A DNA stretch of 64,000 nt, taken from the NCBI RefSeq assembly GCF_001591665.1, contig NZ_BCVI01000017.1, positions 1-64,000 of the forward strand, written 5' to 3'. Of the stretch, positions 18,682-28,453 are shown piece after piece. The number at the start of each line of letters is the position of its first letter. Within the stretch, counting starts at the first letter, position 1. The notes beneath the pieces were generated by a model that was not told the origin of the DNA, made no database searches, and worked only from the letters and a program-made list of their open reading frames with translations. The position numbers and the translations under genes are program-made. This DNA comes from Neobacillus soli NBRC 102451. GTDB lineage: Bacteria; Bacillota; Bacilli; Bacillales; Cytobacillaceae.

Positions 18682-19434
18682 ATGCTTCAAAAGTGTGAAG
18701 GCATCGTTATTAGAACAACAGATTATGGTGAAACTAATAAAATTGTAACCATATATACAAGGGAATGGGGGAAAATAGGAGTTATGGCGAGAGGTGCTAA
18801 AAAGCCTAACAGCCGCCTTTCCTCCGTCACCCAGCTATTTACACATGGATATTTCCTTGTGAATCGAGGAACAGGTTTAGGAAGTATGCAGCAGGGAGAA
18901 ATTATTTCTTCTATGCGCCAGATAGGTGAAGACATATTTTTAACAGCCTACGCCAGTTATATTATTGAATTAACTGATAAATGTACAGACGAAAAGAAAC
19001 CGGACCCTTATCATTTTGAATTACTTTATCAAACATTGCATTACATGAATGAAGGGTATGAACCAGATATCCTTATGAATATTTATGAGATGAAAATGTT
19101 AAATGTCTTGGGATTACACCCAATCCTAAATCAATGCTCCGTTTGTGGCAGTACAGACGGACATTTTTCTTTTTCGATTCGTGAAGGCGGGTTTATTTGT
19201 CATCGTTGTCTCGAAAAAGATCCATACCATTTTAAATTATTACCGGCAACAGTAAAATTATTACGGCTATTTTATTATTTTGATCTTTCAAGGTTAGGAA
19301 ATATTTCTGTTAAAGAAGAAACCAAGGCCGAGCTCAAGAATGTTATTACGGCATACTATGAGGAGTATTCAGGTCTTTATCTCAAATCAAAGAAATTTCT
19401 TCATTCCATGGACCAATTTCGTAATCTTTTATAA
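18682..19434 (+). CDS. recO: DNA repair protein RecO
   Basis: A 250-residue recombination mediator with an N-terminal OB fold ([20 protein letters not shown]), a helical middle and a Cys4 zinc site (CSVCG near residue 153 and CHRC near 173). RecO helps RecR load RecA at gaps and anneals SSB-coated strands. The start follows AAGAAGGTGG. Confidence 0.95.
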   Translation: MLQKCEGIVIRTTDYGETNKIVTIYTREWGKIGVMARGAKKPNSRLSSVTQLFTHGYFLVNRGTGLGSMQQGEIISSMRQIGEDIFLTAYASYIIELTDKCTDEKKPDPYHFELLYQTLHYMNEGYEPDILMNIYEMKMLNVLGLHPILNQCSVCGSTDGHFSFSIREGGFICHRCLEKDPYHFKLLPATVKLLRLFYYFDLSRLGNISVKEETKAELKNVITAYYEEYSGLYLKSKKFLHSMDQFRNLL

Positions 19435-19442
19435 AAGCCTTG

Positions 19443-19471
19443 TTGACAATGTTTGGAGTTTTGGTTAAAAT
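19443..19471 (+). promoter_or_regulatory. Sigma-A promoter of the glyQS leader
   Basis: Consensus TTGACA (19443-19448) and TAAAAT (19466-19471) with a 17-base spacer. Transcription would begin near 19478, giving a T-box leader of about 255 bases. Confidence 0.75.
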
Positions 19472-19494
19472 TTTGGTTAATATAATAATTGCTA

Positions 19495-19700
19495 TGATGG
19501 AAAAGAGTACTTAGTCATCTCTATAAAAGCGAACCTAGGATGGTGTAAGCTAGGGTATAGGGCACTAATGAAGGCGTTCCTGAGCAATCGAGTGTTAATT
19601 TTAACACAGTTTAAAGAGGCTGCATGTTAGCAGCAATTAGGGTGGAACCGCGGGTAACTCTCGTCCCTATGCTTAAAAGCATAGGAACGGGAGTTTTTTG
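19495..19700 (+). promoter_or_regulatory. T-box riboswitch, glycine
   Basis: The conserved T-box AGGGTGGAACCGCG lies at 19639-19652. Stem I precedes it, with GGC at 19561-19563 (in tatagggcac) as the likely glycine specifier. The alternative terminator follows. Uncharged tRNA-Gly should stabilise the antiterminator and allow glyQS expression. An ORF start at 19624 lies inside this RNA and is not real. Confidence 0.92.
19660..19700 (+). terminator. T-box leader terminator
   Basis: ctcgtccctatgc and gcataggaacggg pair, allowing a mismatch, around ttaaaa, and a run of six T follows. It overlaps the 3' half of the T-box, as expected for an alternative structure. Confidence 0.85.
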
Positions 19701-19734
19701 TTTTGTAATAATAAATTTAAAGGAGCTAAAAACA

Positions 19735-21117
19735 ATGGATGTTACGATGGAGAAAGTTGTTTCACATGCCAAACATAGAGGATTTGTTTTTCCAGGTTCA
19801 GAAATTTATGGGGGCCTTGCAAACACGTGGGATTACGGTCCATTAGGCGTTGAATTTAAAAACAATATCAAACAGGCTTGGTGGAAGAAATTTGTTCAAG
19901 AGTCCCCTTACAATGTTGGACTAGACGCCAGTATTCTGATGAACCCGCGCACATGGGAGGCATCTGGGCATATCGGCAACTTCAATGACCCCATGATTGA
20001 TTGCAAAAAGTGTAAAGCGAGACACCGGGCTGATAAATTAATTGAAAATGCTCTAGATGAAAAAGGAATAGAAATGATTGTAGATGGTCTCCCGTTTGAA
20101 AAAATGGAAGAGCTGGTTAAAGAGCATAATATTGCCTGCCCTGATTGCGGTAGCCATGAGTTTACCGGTATACGCCAGTTTAATTTAATGTTTAAAACCT
20201 TCCAAGGGGTAACAGAATCAAGTACGAATGAAATTTTTCTACGTCCAGAAACGGCACAGGGAATTTTTGTTAACTTTAAAAATGTTCAGCGGACAATGAG
20301 GAAGAAAATGCCATTTGGTATTGCTCAAATTGGAAAAAGCTTTCGTAATGAAATTACACCTGGTAATTTTACATTCCGGACAAGAGAGTTCGAACAAATG
20401 GAATTGGAGTTTTTCTGTAAACCGGGTGAGGAGCTTAAATGGTTTGATTATTGGAAGAACTATGCTGAAACTTGGTTACATTCATTGGGTCTTACGAAAG
20501 AAAATTTACGCCTGCGCGACCATTCTGCAGATGAACTTTCTCACTACAGTAATGCGACAACTGATTTTGAATATAAATTCCCGTTTGGCTGGGGCGAATT
20601 ATGGGGTGTTGCCTCACGAACAGATTATGATTTGAAGCAGCATATGGAATATTCAGGTGAAGATTTCCATTACCTTGATCCTGAAACGAATGAAAAGTAT
20701 GTCCCATACTGTATTGAACCTTCACTTGGTGCTGACAGGGTAACACTCGCATTCTTGATTGATGCCTTTGCAGAGGAACAGCTGGAAGATGGTACGTCAA
20801 GAACGGTAATGCATTTCCATCCCGCCCTTGCTCCATTTAAGGCAGCAATCCTCCCATTGTCGAAAAAGCTGTCTGAAGAGGCAAAAGAAGTTTTTGCTGC
20901 ATTAGCAAAGCATTTTTCAGTAGATTACGATGAGGCTGGTTCAATCGGGAAGCGTTATCGCCGCCATGATGAAATTGGTACACCGTTTTGTATTACCTAT
21001 GACTTTGACTCAAAAGAAGACAATATGGTGACGGTACGGGACCGGGATACGATGGAACAAAAACGAATTCCAATTGTGGATCTTATCAGCTTTTTACAAG
21101 AAAAGATGGTATTTTAA
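19735..21117 (+). CDS. glyQS: Glycyl-tRNA synthetase, single-chain (alpha2) type
   Basis: A 460-residue class II synthetase of the homodimeric type. The N-terminus [18 protein letters not shown], motif 2 [10 protein letters not shown] with RTREFEQME, and motif 3 GADRV are all visible, plus an inserted zinc-like region with CKKCKARH and CPDCGSHE. It charges tRNA-Gly. B. subtilis carries the unrelated two-subunit GlyQ/GlyS at this place; other Firmicutes use this form. The start at 19735 follows AAAGGAGCT; the longer frame from 19624 reads through the T-box. Confidence 0.95.
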   Translation: MDVTMEKVVSHAKHRGFVFPGSEIYGGLANTWDYGPLGVEFKNNIKQAWWKKFVQESPYNVGLDASILMNPRTWEASGHIGNFNDPMIDCKKCKARHRADKLIENALDEKGIEMIVDGLPFEKMEELVKEHNIACPDCGSHEFTGIRQFNLMFKTFQGVTESSTNEIFLRPETAQGIFVNFKNVQRTMRKKMPFGIAQIGKSFRNEITPGNFTFRTREFEQMELEFFCKPGEELKWFDYWKNYAETWLHSLGLTKENLRLRDHSADELSHYSNATTDFEYKFPFGWGELWGVASRTDYDLKQHMEYSGEDFHYLDPETNEKYVPYCIEPSLGADRVTLAFLIDAFAEEQLEDGTSRTVMHFHPALAPFKAAILPLSKKLSEEAKEVFAALAKHFSVDYDEAGSIGKRYRRHDEIGTPFCITYDFDSKEDNMVTVRDRDTMEQKRIPIVDLISFLQEKMVF

Positions 21118-21148
21118 AGAAAAGGTGCGGGTTTTCCGCACCTTTTCT
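21117..21148 (+). terminator. Terminator of glyQS
   Basis: gaaaaggtgcgg (21119-21130) and ccgcaccttttc (21136-21147) are perfectly complementary with a 5-base loop; a short pyrimidine run follows. Confidence 0.8.
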
Positions 21149-21264
21149 CTGTAATGGAACGTATACATTTCAAATAAATTGTAATTAGGATATAATAATT
21201 TATTAAAGTATGATTTGTCTGAATTAAGCAAATGGAAAAGTTTATTAATAGGTATAATAAGGTG

Positions 21265-21894
21265 GTGAGGACAATCGAACTAACTAAACGTCAGGAACGT
21301 ATTTTAGAAATTGTAAAGGAAAATGGGCCGATTACGGGAGAACATATTGCAGATGAATTAAATTTAACCAGAGCAACATTACGACCTGATCTTGCCATAT
21401 TGACGATGTCTGGTTTTTTGGATGCACGACCGCGTGTCGGGTATTTTTATACCGGTAAATCGAGTGCACAGCTTTTAACTGAAAATCTCCAGAAAATCTA
21501 TGTAAAAGACTATCAATCAATCCCTGTTGTGGTAAATGAAAATATTTCAGTTTATGACGCCATTTGCACCATGTTCCTTGAAGATGTGGGGACTTTATTT
21601 GTAGTGGATCAGAATACTATTCTAGTTGGAGTATTATCTAGGAAGGATTTACTTCGGGCAAGTATCGGCAAACAGGAGCTTTCCACTATTCCCGTTAATA
21701 TCATTATGACGAGAATGCCAAATATTACGATGTGTGAACGGGAAGATCTACTAATCGATATCGCCAAAAAATTGATTGAAAAACAAATTGATGCCTTACC
21801 AGTGGTGAGAAAATCAGAAAAGGGTTATGAGGTAATCGGTAGAATAACAAAAACAAACATTACAAAGGCCTTTGTTGCCCTTGGTGATGAGTAA
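21265..21894 (+). CDS. ccpN: Transcriptional repressor CcpN
   Basis: A 209-residue regulator: a winged HTH (residues about 3-60, ELTKRQERILEIVKENGPITGEH) followed by two CBS domains (about 85-205). CcpN represses gluconeogenic genes such as gapB and pckA under glycolytic conditions, with ATP/ADP sensed by the CBS pair. GTG 21265 gives the usual family N-terminus and length; GTG 21262 is also possible, while an ATG at 21232 has no ribosome binding site. The regulator yqfL is 34 bases downstream, as in B. subtilis. Confidence 0.92.
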   Translation: MRTIELTKRQERILEIVKENGPITGEHIADELNLTRATLRPDLAILTMSGFLDARPRVGYFYTGKSSAQLLTENLQKIYVKDYQSIPVVVNENISVYDAICTMFLEDVGTLFVVDQNTILVGVLSRKDLLRASIGKQELSTIPVNIIMTRMPNITMCEREDLLIDIAKKLIEKQIDALPVVRKSEKGYEVIGRITKTNITKAFVALGDE

Positions 21895-21928
21895 ACAAAA
21901 AAATTTTTAAAGGAGCTGTTAAGGGAGA

Positions 21929-22738
21929 ATGAGTTTGCCAATTATTTATGTTGTATCTGATTCCGTCGGGGAAACGGCTGAATTAGTTACTAAAGCGGCG
22001 GTTAGCCAGTTTAATGGCTCTGGAATGATATTAAAAACATTCCCATACGTAGAGGACAAGGAACATATCGATGAAGTACTATCGTTAGTTGCTTTGGATA
22101 AAGGGATGGTGGCATTTACACTTGTCAAACCTGAGATGCGTACATATATCAGGGAAAGAGCTGAAGAGGAAGGAATTTTTGCGGTCGATTTAATTGGCCC
22201 GCTTATGGATCAGATTCAGATATACAGCGGGAAGACTCCTTTATGTGAACCAGGCCTGGTTAGAAAGCTTGATGAGGATTATTTTAAAAAAGTGGAAGCA
22301 ATTGAATTTGCTGTTAAATATGATGATGGGCGCGATCCGAGGGGGATATTAAAAGCAGATATTGTCTTAATTGGAGTTTCAAGGACTTCGAAGACACCTT
22401 TATCACAGTATTTAGCCCATAAACGCTTAAAAGTGGCCAATGTCCCGCTGGTCCCGGAAGTAGATCCGCCGGAGGAACTTTACAAAGTGCCAATTGAAAA
22501 ATGTTTTGGTTTGAAAATAAGTCCAGAAAAGTTAAACAATATTAGACGGGAACGATTAATTTCTTTAGGATTAAATGATCAAGCCAGTTATGCGAATATC
22601 GAGCGAATTAAAGAAGAGCTATCCTTTTTTGAAAAAATCGTAGAAAGAATTAATTGTCCTGTTATAGATGTGACTAATAAAGCGGTGGAAGAAACGGCCA
22701 ATGTCATCCTAAATTATATTCAAAAAGGGAGACCTTAA
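21929..22738 (+). CDS. yqfL: Pyruvate, phosphate dikinase regulatory protein (YqfL, PPSR family)
   Basis: A 269-residue DUF299 protein with the N-terminal [13 protein letters not shown] and the P-loop-like [15 protein letters not shown] (near residue 150). Family members are ADP-dependent kinase/phosphorylases that switch PPDK or PEP synthase off and on. In B. subtilis YqfL modulates CcpN activity, which explains the ccpN-yqfL pair. The start follows AAAGGAGCTGTTAAGGG. Confidence 0.93.
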   Translation: MSLPIIYVVSDSVGETAELVTKAAVSQFNGSGMILKTFPYVEDKEHIDEVLSLVALDKGMVAFTLVKPEMRTYIRERAEEEGIFAVDLIGPLMDQIQIYSGKTPLCEPGLVRKLDEDYFKKVEAIEFAVKYDDGRDPRGILKADIVLIGVSRTSKTPLSQYLAHKRLKVANVPLVPEVDPPEELYKVPIEKCFGLKISPEKLNNIRRERLISLGLNDQASYANIERIKEELSFFEKIVERINCPVIDVTNKAVEETANVILNYIQKGRP

Positions 22739-22768
22739 CACATAATCATTCGATTATGTGTTTTTCAA
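22735..22768 (+). terminator. Terminator of ccpN-yqfL
   Basis: acacataatc and gattatgtgt pair around attc, followed by tttt. Confidence 0.75.
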
Positions 22769-23007
22769 TGAAAAAGAAAAAGAATATTATTGAAAAAAGT
22801 TATGGCAAAATGATAATCAATGTACTATAATAAAAAATTGTGATAAAAATGTATCTTTTTAGGTTTAGACTTGCGTGCGAAGGAATAAACTATTTATTGT
22901 TAGATGTCAAGGGAAGCCCCCTAAAAAAATTCGACATAAATCCTTTTACAAAAGTTAATTGGTAAAGAAGGAATTTGCGGAGTGATGTAGAATTAATACT
23001 TATGTAA

Positions 23008-23323
23008 AAGGCATTCCGACTATTTTTGTCGATGCAGGCGCTTGTCCGATTAAAGAGGAGAATGTCGAAATTGCATCCGAATCTTCTGCTTGTGTCCTAT
23101 TTGTTGCCTCTTGAAATCCATGTTAATGAAGAATGTCCTACATAAACGACCTGGAAATATGTTGACTCTGGGAAGGGAATCTGCCGACTTGTTCATAATG
23201 AAGCATGCAGTGAAAGGAAGAGGAGAGTTCATGGAAAAGGACCAAAACCTTTTCAAAACAGGAGAACTAGCAAGATTTATGAAGGAATTAACAAAAAATT
23301 TGTCGAAATTTGCAGGAATTTAA
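23008..23323 (+). pseudogene. yqxD: Remnant of yqxD (UPF0178/YaiI family)
   Basis: Two conserved pieces of YqxD lie in different reading frames. At about 23020-23106 one frame reads IFVDAGACPIKEE and ends FVAS before a stop, matching the family N-terminus (IFVDADACPVK...) with one change in the DADACP motif. At about 23180-23323 another frame reads ESADLFIMKHAVKGRG, then the family C-terminus LTKNLSKFAGI. The middle and the conserved region before the C-terminus are shortened, frames disagree and the first piece has no start codon. The position between yqfL and dnaG is exactly that of yqxD in B. subtilis, so this is a decayed copy. A 77-residue ORF called at 23090 covers only the second piece. 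Confidence 0.8.
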
Positions 23324-23368
23324 CAAATGCCTGCCGAATACCTGTATGTATAAATGGAGTTGTTTTCA

Positions 23369-25177
23369 GTGGCGGACCGTATTGCCGAAGAAAAGATTGA
23401 TCAAGTTCGTCAGGCTGTTGATGTTGTCGAAGTAATCAGCGATTATGTTCAACTGAAAAAACAGGGGCGGAATTACTTCGGATTATGTCCATTCCATGGA
23501 GAAAGTACCCCATCATTTTCAGTCTCGCCTGATAAACAAATTTTCCATTGCTTTGGCTGCGGGGCTGGAGGAAATGTTTTTTCTTTTTTAATGGAACTTG
23601 AAGGAATCTCATTCCAAGAAGCAGCCATTAAACTAGCTGCAAAGGTAAATATCGATCTTGAAATTAATTTTTCCGCTTCCGGTGGTGAAAAAAGAATTTC
23701 AAACGAGCTTCAAGCGTTTCTGAACGCTCACGAGCTGTTACGTAAATTTTACCATCACCTGCTGGTAAATACAAAAGAAGGTCAACACGCATTAGAGTAT
23801 CTACTCGGCAGGGGTTTTACCCGAGAATCGATTGATAAGTTTCAAATTGGCTATTCTTTAAATTCATGGGATTATGTTTATAAATTCCTTACTAAAAGGG
23901 ATTTTTCATCAGAATGGATGGAAAAGGCCGGGTTAATTATCAAACGCGAAAGGGATGGGACTTACTTCGATCGGTTTAGGGATCGGATTATGTTTCCAAT
24001 TTTTGATCGAAATGGTAATACGATTGCTTTTTCAGGGAGATCCCTCGGGGCCGATGAGCCCAAATATCTAAACAGTCCCGAAACAGCAATCTTTAATAAA
24101 AGTAAAATTTTATACAATTATCATTTGGCAAAGCCAAGTTTAAAAAAAATGCAGCATGCTGTTTTATTTGAAGGGTTTGCCGATGTCATTGCAGCGGATC
24201 GGTCGGGAGTGGAAAATGGCATTGCCACAATGGGGACATCGTTGACAGATGAACATATAGCCCTTTTGCGGCAAAGCGTCCAAACCGTAACGATTTGTTA
24301 TGATTCTGATAAGCCGGGAATAGAAGCAGCTTTCCGTGCGGGAAACCATCTAAACAATGGGGGCTTTCAAATTAAGGTCGCGATGATGTCAGATGGACTG
24401 GACCCTGATGAATACATTAAAAAGTTTGGCCCGGAAAAATTCCGTACTGAGGTTATCGGTGCAAGCTTAACTTGGATGGCTTTTAAATTTCTTTACCTTC
24501 GAAGAGGAAAAAATCTTCAACTTGAAGGAGATCGGCTTTCATATATCGAAGAAATAATCAAGGAAATCAGCAAATTGAATAAGGCGGTTGAAAGGGATCA
24601 TTATTTGCGGCAGCTCGCTGCAGAATTTTCGCTTTCATTAGACGCTTTAAAAGAACAGCAAAAGCAGATTTTCTTTACTGAAAAAAGGTTGTCGGCTGGG
24701 AAAAGCGAATCTGTTAAAAAGCCTTTATTAATCGTCAAGCAAGAGAGGGAACTAAAGCCAGCCCATTATACAGCGGAAAGGCGATTAATCGCTCATATGC
24801 TGAAAAATCGTGAGGTTGCCTATAAGGTTCAGGATTTACTTGCGGGAAACACGTTTAATTTCGATGAACATCAGGCAATAATAACATATCTGCTAGGATT
24901 TTATGAGGATCACCTCGAACCCGATTCCAGCGCATTTTTAACCTATATTCAAGATAATAATCTTAGAAGAATGGTTGCGAACATTGAAATGATGTCGATA
25001 AATGATGAGCTTAGCAATCAAGAATTAAGTGATTATATCAAACAGGTGTTGAATTATCAAAAGTTGTTAAAGATAAAAGAAAAAGAAGTGGAACAAAAAG
25101 AAGCTGAGCGCCAAAGTGATTTTAGTAAAGCTGCTGCAATTGGAGTTGAAATTATTCAATTGCGTAAATCGCTATAA
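23369..25177 (+). CDS. dnaG: DNA primase
   Basis: A 602-residue primase: an N-terminal zinc finger (CPFHGE and CFGCGAGG, residues about 35-60), the RNA polymerase core with TOPRIM motifs ([10 protein letters not shown] near 264 and DSDKPGIEA near 311) and a C-terminal helicase-binding domain. It makes RNA primers for replication. GTG 23369 is preferred because GGAG sits nine bases upstream and the protein then aligns with DnaG from residue 1; an ATG at 23354 lies before that site. sigA follows after 43 bases, the classic dnaG-sigA operon. Confidence 0.96.
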   Translation: MADRIAEEKIDQVRQAVDVVEVISDYVQLKKQGRNYFGLCPFHGESTPSFSVSPDKQIFHCFGCGAGGNVFSFLMELEGISFQEAAIKLAAKVNIDLEINFSASGGEKRISNELQAFLNAHELLRKFYHHLLVNTKEGQHALEYLLGRGFTRESIDKFQIGYSLNSWDYVYKFLTKRDFSSEWMEKAGLIIKRERDGTYFDRFRDRIMFPIFDRNGNTIAFSGRSLGADEPKYLNSPETAIFNKSKILYNYHLAKPSLKKMQHAVLFEGFADVIAADRSGVENGIATMGTSLTDEHIALLRQSVQTVTICYDSDKPGIEAAFRAGNHLNNGGFQIKVAMMSDGLDPDEYIKKFGPEKFRTEVIGASLTWMAFKFLYLRRGKNLQLEGDRLSYIEEIIKEISKLNKAVERDHYLRQLAAEFSLSLDALKEQQKQIFFTEKRLSAGKSESVKKPLLIVKQERELKPAHYTAERRLIAHMLKNREVAYKVQDLLAGNTFNFDEHQAIITYLLGFYEDHLEPDSSAFLTYIQDNNLRRMVANIEMMSINDELSNQELSDYIKQVLNYQKLLKIKEKEVEQKEAERQSDFSKAAAIGVEIIQLRKSL

Positions 25178-25220
25178 ATTCCATTTTAGTGTCTTTGATT
25201 CTGGAAGGAGGGGGACATTT

Positions 25221-26351
25221 ATGGCTGCTGAAAAATCAGCCCGTTCAAAAGAGGTTGAAAATGAATTGACCGTTGAACAAGTAAAAGACCAGTTAACGGC
25301 ACTGGGTAAAAAAACCGGTGTCCTTGCCTACGATGATATTGCTGAAAAGTTGGCTAGTTTCGAGTTGGATTCACACCAAATGGATGAATTTTACGAGTTC
25401 CTTGGTGACCAAGGCGTAGAATTAGTTGGTGAAAGTGATGAGGAAGACCCAAATCCGAAACAACTAGCTAAAGGTGATGATGACGAATTTGATCTCAATG
25501 ATCTTAGTGTTCCGCCGGGAGTTAAGATAAATGATCCAGTTCGGATGTACTTAAAAGAAATTGGCCGAGTGGACTTGCTTTCCGGTGAAGAGGAAATTAA
25601 ACTGGCCAACCGTATTGAAGGAGGCGACGAAGAAGCAAAACGACGCCTTGCAGAAGCAAATCTTCGGCTTGTTGTAAGTATTGCTAAGCGCTATGTTGGT
25701 CGTGGTATGCTATTCCTTGACCTTATTCAGGAAGGCAATATGGGTTTAATTAAAGCCGTCGAGAAATTTGATTATCGAAAAGGCTTTAAATTCAGCACTT
25801 ATGCAACATGGTGGATTCGTCAAGCAATCACACGTGCAATTGCGGACCAGGCAAGAACAATCCGTATTCCCGTGCATATGGTTGAAACCATTAATAAGCT
25901 TATCCGTGTTCAGCGTCAATTACTTCAGGATCTTGGCCGCGAGCCAACACCAGAAGAAATTGGTGAAGATATGGATCTAACACCTGATAAGGTAAGGGAA
26001 ATATTGAAAATTGCCCAAGAGCCTGTTTCACTTGAAACACCTATCGGTGAAGAAGATGATTCGCATCTTGGTGATTTTATTGAAGATCAGGATGCAACAT
26101 CACCTTCAGAGCATGCAGCCTATGAATTATTAAAGGAGCAGCTTGAAGACGTCCTGGATACGTTGACAGACCGGGAAGAAAATGTCCTTCGTCTTCGTTT
26201 TGGACTTGATGACGGCCGTACCCGTACCCTTGAAGAAGTAGGCAAGGTCTTTGGTGTTACCCGCGAGCGAATTCGCCAAATTGAAGCCAAGGCATTGCGT
26301 AAATTACGCCATCCCAGCCGGAGCAAACGGTTAAAAGATTTCTTAGAATAG
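25221..26351 (+). CDS. sigA: Housekeeping RNA polymerase sigma factor SigA (RpoD)
   Basis: A 376-residue primary sigma factor. Region 1.2 ([12 protein letters not shown]), region 2 ([12 protein letters not shown], then [17 protein letters not shown] for -10 recognition), region 3 and region 4.2 ([19 protein letters not shown]) are all present. It directs transcription of vegetative genes. The ATG at 25221 follows GGAAGGAGGGGG; the longer frame from 25116 overlaps dnaG and adds unrelated residues. Confidence 0.97.
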   Translation: MAAEKSARSKEVENELTVEQVKDQLTALGKKTGVLAYDDIAEKLASFELDSHQMDEFYEFLGDQGVELVGESDEEDPNPKQLAKGDDDEFDLNDLSVPPGVKINDPVRMYLKEIGRVDLLSGEEEIKLANRIEGGDEEAKRRLAEANLRLVVSIAKRYVGRGMLFLDLIQEGNMGLIKAVEKFDYRKGFKFSTYATWWIRQAITRAIADQARTIRIPVHMVETINKLIRVQRQLLQDLGREPTPEEIGEDMDLTPDKVREILKIAQEPVSLETPIGEEDDSHLGDFIEDQDATSPSEHAAYELLKEQLEDVLDTLTDREENVLRLRFGLDDGRTRTLEEVGKVFGVTRERIRQIEAKALRKLRHPSRSKRLKDFLE

Positions 26352-26359
26352 ATAGAAAA

Positions 26360-26392
26360 GCGGAAGCCCCTAGGTGCTGAAGCTAGACAAGT
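26360..26392. repeat. Fragment resembling a Bacillus intergenic repeat
   Basis: aaaagcggaagcccc...agctagacaag (26356-26391) resembles the start of a recurring intergenic sequence known to me from Bacillus genomes (AAGCGGAAGCGCC...). There is only one copy here and the match is from memory. Confidence 0.3.
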
Positions 26393-26402
26393 ATAATTTA
26401 GA

Positions 26403-26445
26403 AATAGTTTACTTCATCATTGAAGTAGGCTATTTTTTTTTTTTT
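26403..26445 (+). terminator. Terminator of dnaG-sigA
   Basis: aatagtttacttca pairs with tgaagtaggctatt around tcat (two wobble/mismatch positions) and a run of 11 or more T follows. Confidence 0.85.
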
Positions 26446-26650
26446 AAAAAGTGTACCATATCGAATTGGGAAATGTAAATGTAAGCACTTTCTGTATTTG
26501 TCATTTATTTTACTGAATTGTCTTTCATTTTGCAAATAGACTTCAGAAATAATTTCTTATAAATTATTTAAATGTTGAGATATTTCAATCAATCCTTTTA
26601 TAATAGAAAAGAAAGCGTATACAAGGAGCTTGAATAGAGGGGGATTGAAA

Positions 26651-27790
26651 ATGAATTTTGATTTAACTTCTGAACAAGAAATGATAAAAAGAACGATTCG
26701 CCAGTTTGCTGAAGAGGAAATCGCACCTGGTGCATTAGAAAGGGATCGGACAAAACAATTTCCTGTGGCGATTTTTAAACAATTAGCGGAAATGGGGATT
26801 ATGGGCCTTCCTTTTCCGGAAGAATACGGCGGGGGCGGGGCTGATACCATTAGCTTTGCGATTGTTACCGAGGAATTAAGCAAGGCCTGCGGCTCAACGG
26901 GAATTACATATTCTGCCCATATTTCCTTAGGCGGTGCTCCGCTCTATTTGTTTGGAACAGAGGAGCAAAAACAAAAATATTTAACTCCCATCTGTACAGG
27001 GGATTCGTTTGGGGCATTTGGCTTGACCGAGCCAAACGCTGGCTCCGATGCAGGTGGTACTAGGACATCAGCAAAAGAAGAAAATGGTGAGTTTTTAATT
27101 AATGGAAATAAGTGTTTTATTACTAACGCAAGTTATGCAAAACATTTGGCTTTAACAGCCGTTACCGCTGAAAGAGACGGGAAGAAGGAAATCAGTGCGA
27201 TTATTGTCCCGACAAATGCAGTTGGTTTTACTGTCATCGATAATTATGAAAAAATGGGCTTAAACTCATCGAATACAACGGAGCTTGTGTTAGAAGATGT
27301 CAGAGTCCCTGTCGAAAACCTTTTAGGGAAGCGCGGAGAGGGCTTTAGACAGTTTTTAATTACACTCGACGGCGGACGTATCGGAATTGGCGCAATGGCG
27401 GTAGGGATTGCTCAGGGAGCCTATGAAAAGGCTCTTGCCTATGCGAAGGAACGGAAGCAGTTTGGAAAATCTATTTCTTCATTTCAAGCCATCCAGTTTA
27501 AGCTTGCAGATATGGCAATGAAAATTGAATTAGCACGTACTATGGTTTATAAGGCTGCATGGTTAAAAGACCAAGGCAGGCCATTTTCCAAGGAAGCTGC
27601 GATGTGTAAGCTGTATGCCTCAGAAATTTGTATGGAAGTGACTGACCAAGCAGTACAAATTCATGGAGGGTACGGTTATATGAAGGAATATCACGTGGAA
27701 AGAATGATGCGTGATGCAAAGCTCCTTGAAATTGGTGAGGGTACTTCGGAAATTCAGCGAATGGTTATTTCGCGATTAATTGGTTGTTAA
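26651..27790 (+). CDS. Acyl-CoA dehydrogenase
   Basis: A 379-residue flavoprotein of the short-chain acyl-CoA dehydrogenase family. It has the N-terminal helical domain, the FAD-contacting FGLTEPNAGSDAG (near residue 121), and the C-terminal LEIGEGTSEIQRMVISR that carries the catalytic-region Glu and GTSE motif. It oxidises acyl-CoA to enoyl-CoA with electrons passed to ETF; chain specificity cannot be told. The ATG at 26651 follows GAGGGGG; an upstream TTG adds seven unlikely residues. It is not part of the B. subtilis sigA-cccA junction, so it is an insertion relative to that order. It looks monocistronic between two terminators. Confidence 0.93.
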   Translation: MNFDLTSEQEMIKRTIRQFAEEEIAPGALERDRTKQFPVAIFKQLAEMGIMGLPFPEEYGGGGADTISFAIVTEELSKACGSTGITYSAHISLGGAPLYLFGTEEQKQKYLTPICTGDSFGAFGLTEPNAGSDAGGTRTSAKEENGEFLINGNKCFITNASYAKHLALTAVTAERDGKKEISAIIVPTNAVGFTVIDNYEKMGLNSSNTTELVLEDVRVPVENLLGKRGEGFRQFLITLDGGRIGIGAMAVGIAQGAYEKALAYAKERKQFGKSISSFQAIQFKLADMAMKIELARTMVYKAAWLKDQGRPFSKEAAMCKLYASEICMEVTDQAVQIHGGYGYMKEYHVERMMRDAKLLEIGEGTSEIQRMVISRLIGC

Positions 27791-27815
27791 TAAAAATAAA
27801 ATAGGGGAAAATAAC

Positions 27816-27866
27816 AAGAGGCTTTTTAAAATAAATTAATTTTATTTAGCCTCTTTCTTGCTTTCT
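27816..27866 (+). terminator. Terminator of the acyl-CoA dehydrogenase gene
   Basis: aagaggct (27816-27823) and agcctctt (27848-27855) form the base, with aaaataaa/ttttattt inner pairing; a T-rich stretch follows. Confidence 0.7.
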
Positions 27867-27991
27867 TCAAAGATTATAGTGATAAAATAAGTTTAGGGCT
27901 TTTCCTTCTGTTAATTTTCAAGTAAAATAGTAGTTGTTTGCAGACTATTTTTATTAATTTTCAGATGTTTGTACATAAGGGAGGTTATTTC

Positions 27992-28375
27992 ATGAAACGA
28001 AATCCGGTTATTCCTTACATTCTCATCATGGTTTTTGGTATTGGGCTAATATTTTTATTGTCCTTCAAAGGCCTGAGTGATGGAAAAGAGGTAGCTAAGG
28101 ATAATGGTAAAGGGGCTGGTGCTGGTGGCACGAAAACAGAAGAAACCGCTTCAGCCAAGCCAGAAGACATCTATAAAAATGCCGGTTGCATTGGCTGCCA
28201 CGGCGACCAGTACCAAGGGGGAGTAGGTCCTGCATTAAAAGGTATTGGTGATAAGTTATCAAAAGACGATATCAAAGGATTTCTTACGAATGGCAGTCCA
28301 AAAGGAATGCCGCCTGGATTGGTAAAACCAGAACAAATGGATGCCATGGTGGAATGGGTATCAAAAATTAAATAA
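27992..28375 (+). CDS. cccA: Cytochrome c550 (membrane-anchored c-type cytochrome)
   Basis: A 127-residue protein with an N-terminal membrane anchor (residues about 7-26), a Gly/Lys/Glu-rich linker and a class I cytochrome c domain with the haem motif CIGCH (near residue 66) and an axial Met in PKGMPPG. It transfers electrons at the outer membrane face. The ATG at 27992 follows AAGGGAGG; the longer frame from 27938 lacks a site. It is in the cccA position after sigA. Confidence 0.92.
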   Translation: MKRNPVIPYILIMVFGIGLIFLLSFKGLSDGKEVAKDNGKGAGAGGTKTEETASAKPEDIYKNAGCIGCHGDQYQGGVGPALKGIGDKLSKDDIKGFLTNGSPKGMPPGLVKPEQMDAMVEWVSKIK

Positions 28376-28385
28376 GTAAAATAAG

Positions 28386-28418
28386 AAAGGTCCTTTGCAT
28401 CTGTAAAGGACTTTTTTA
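28386..28418 (+). terminator. Terminator of cccA
   Basis: ggtccttt and aaaggac pair around gcatctgt, then a run of six T. Confidence 0.8.
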
Positions 28419-28453
28419 TACTATAAGAATTACATAAAGAAGTGGTGGTATTT

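Noticed and set aside
19624..19734. Upstream extension of GlyRS by 37 codons
   Set aside because: This part is the T-box and its terminator; the real start at 19735 has a good AAAGGAG site and the family N-terminus.
23090..23323. Independent 77-residue gene upstream of dnaG
   Set aside because: Its second half matches the C-terminal part of YqxD and its first half is an out-of-frame reading of the same decayed gene.
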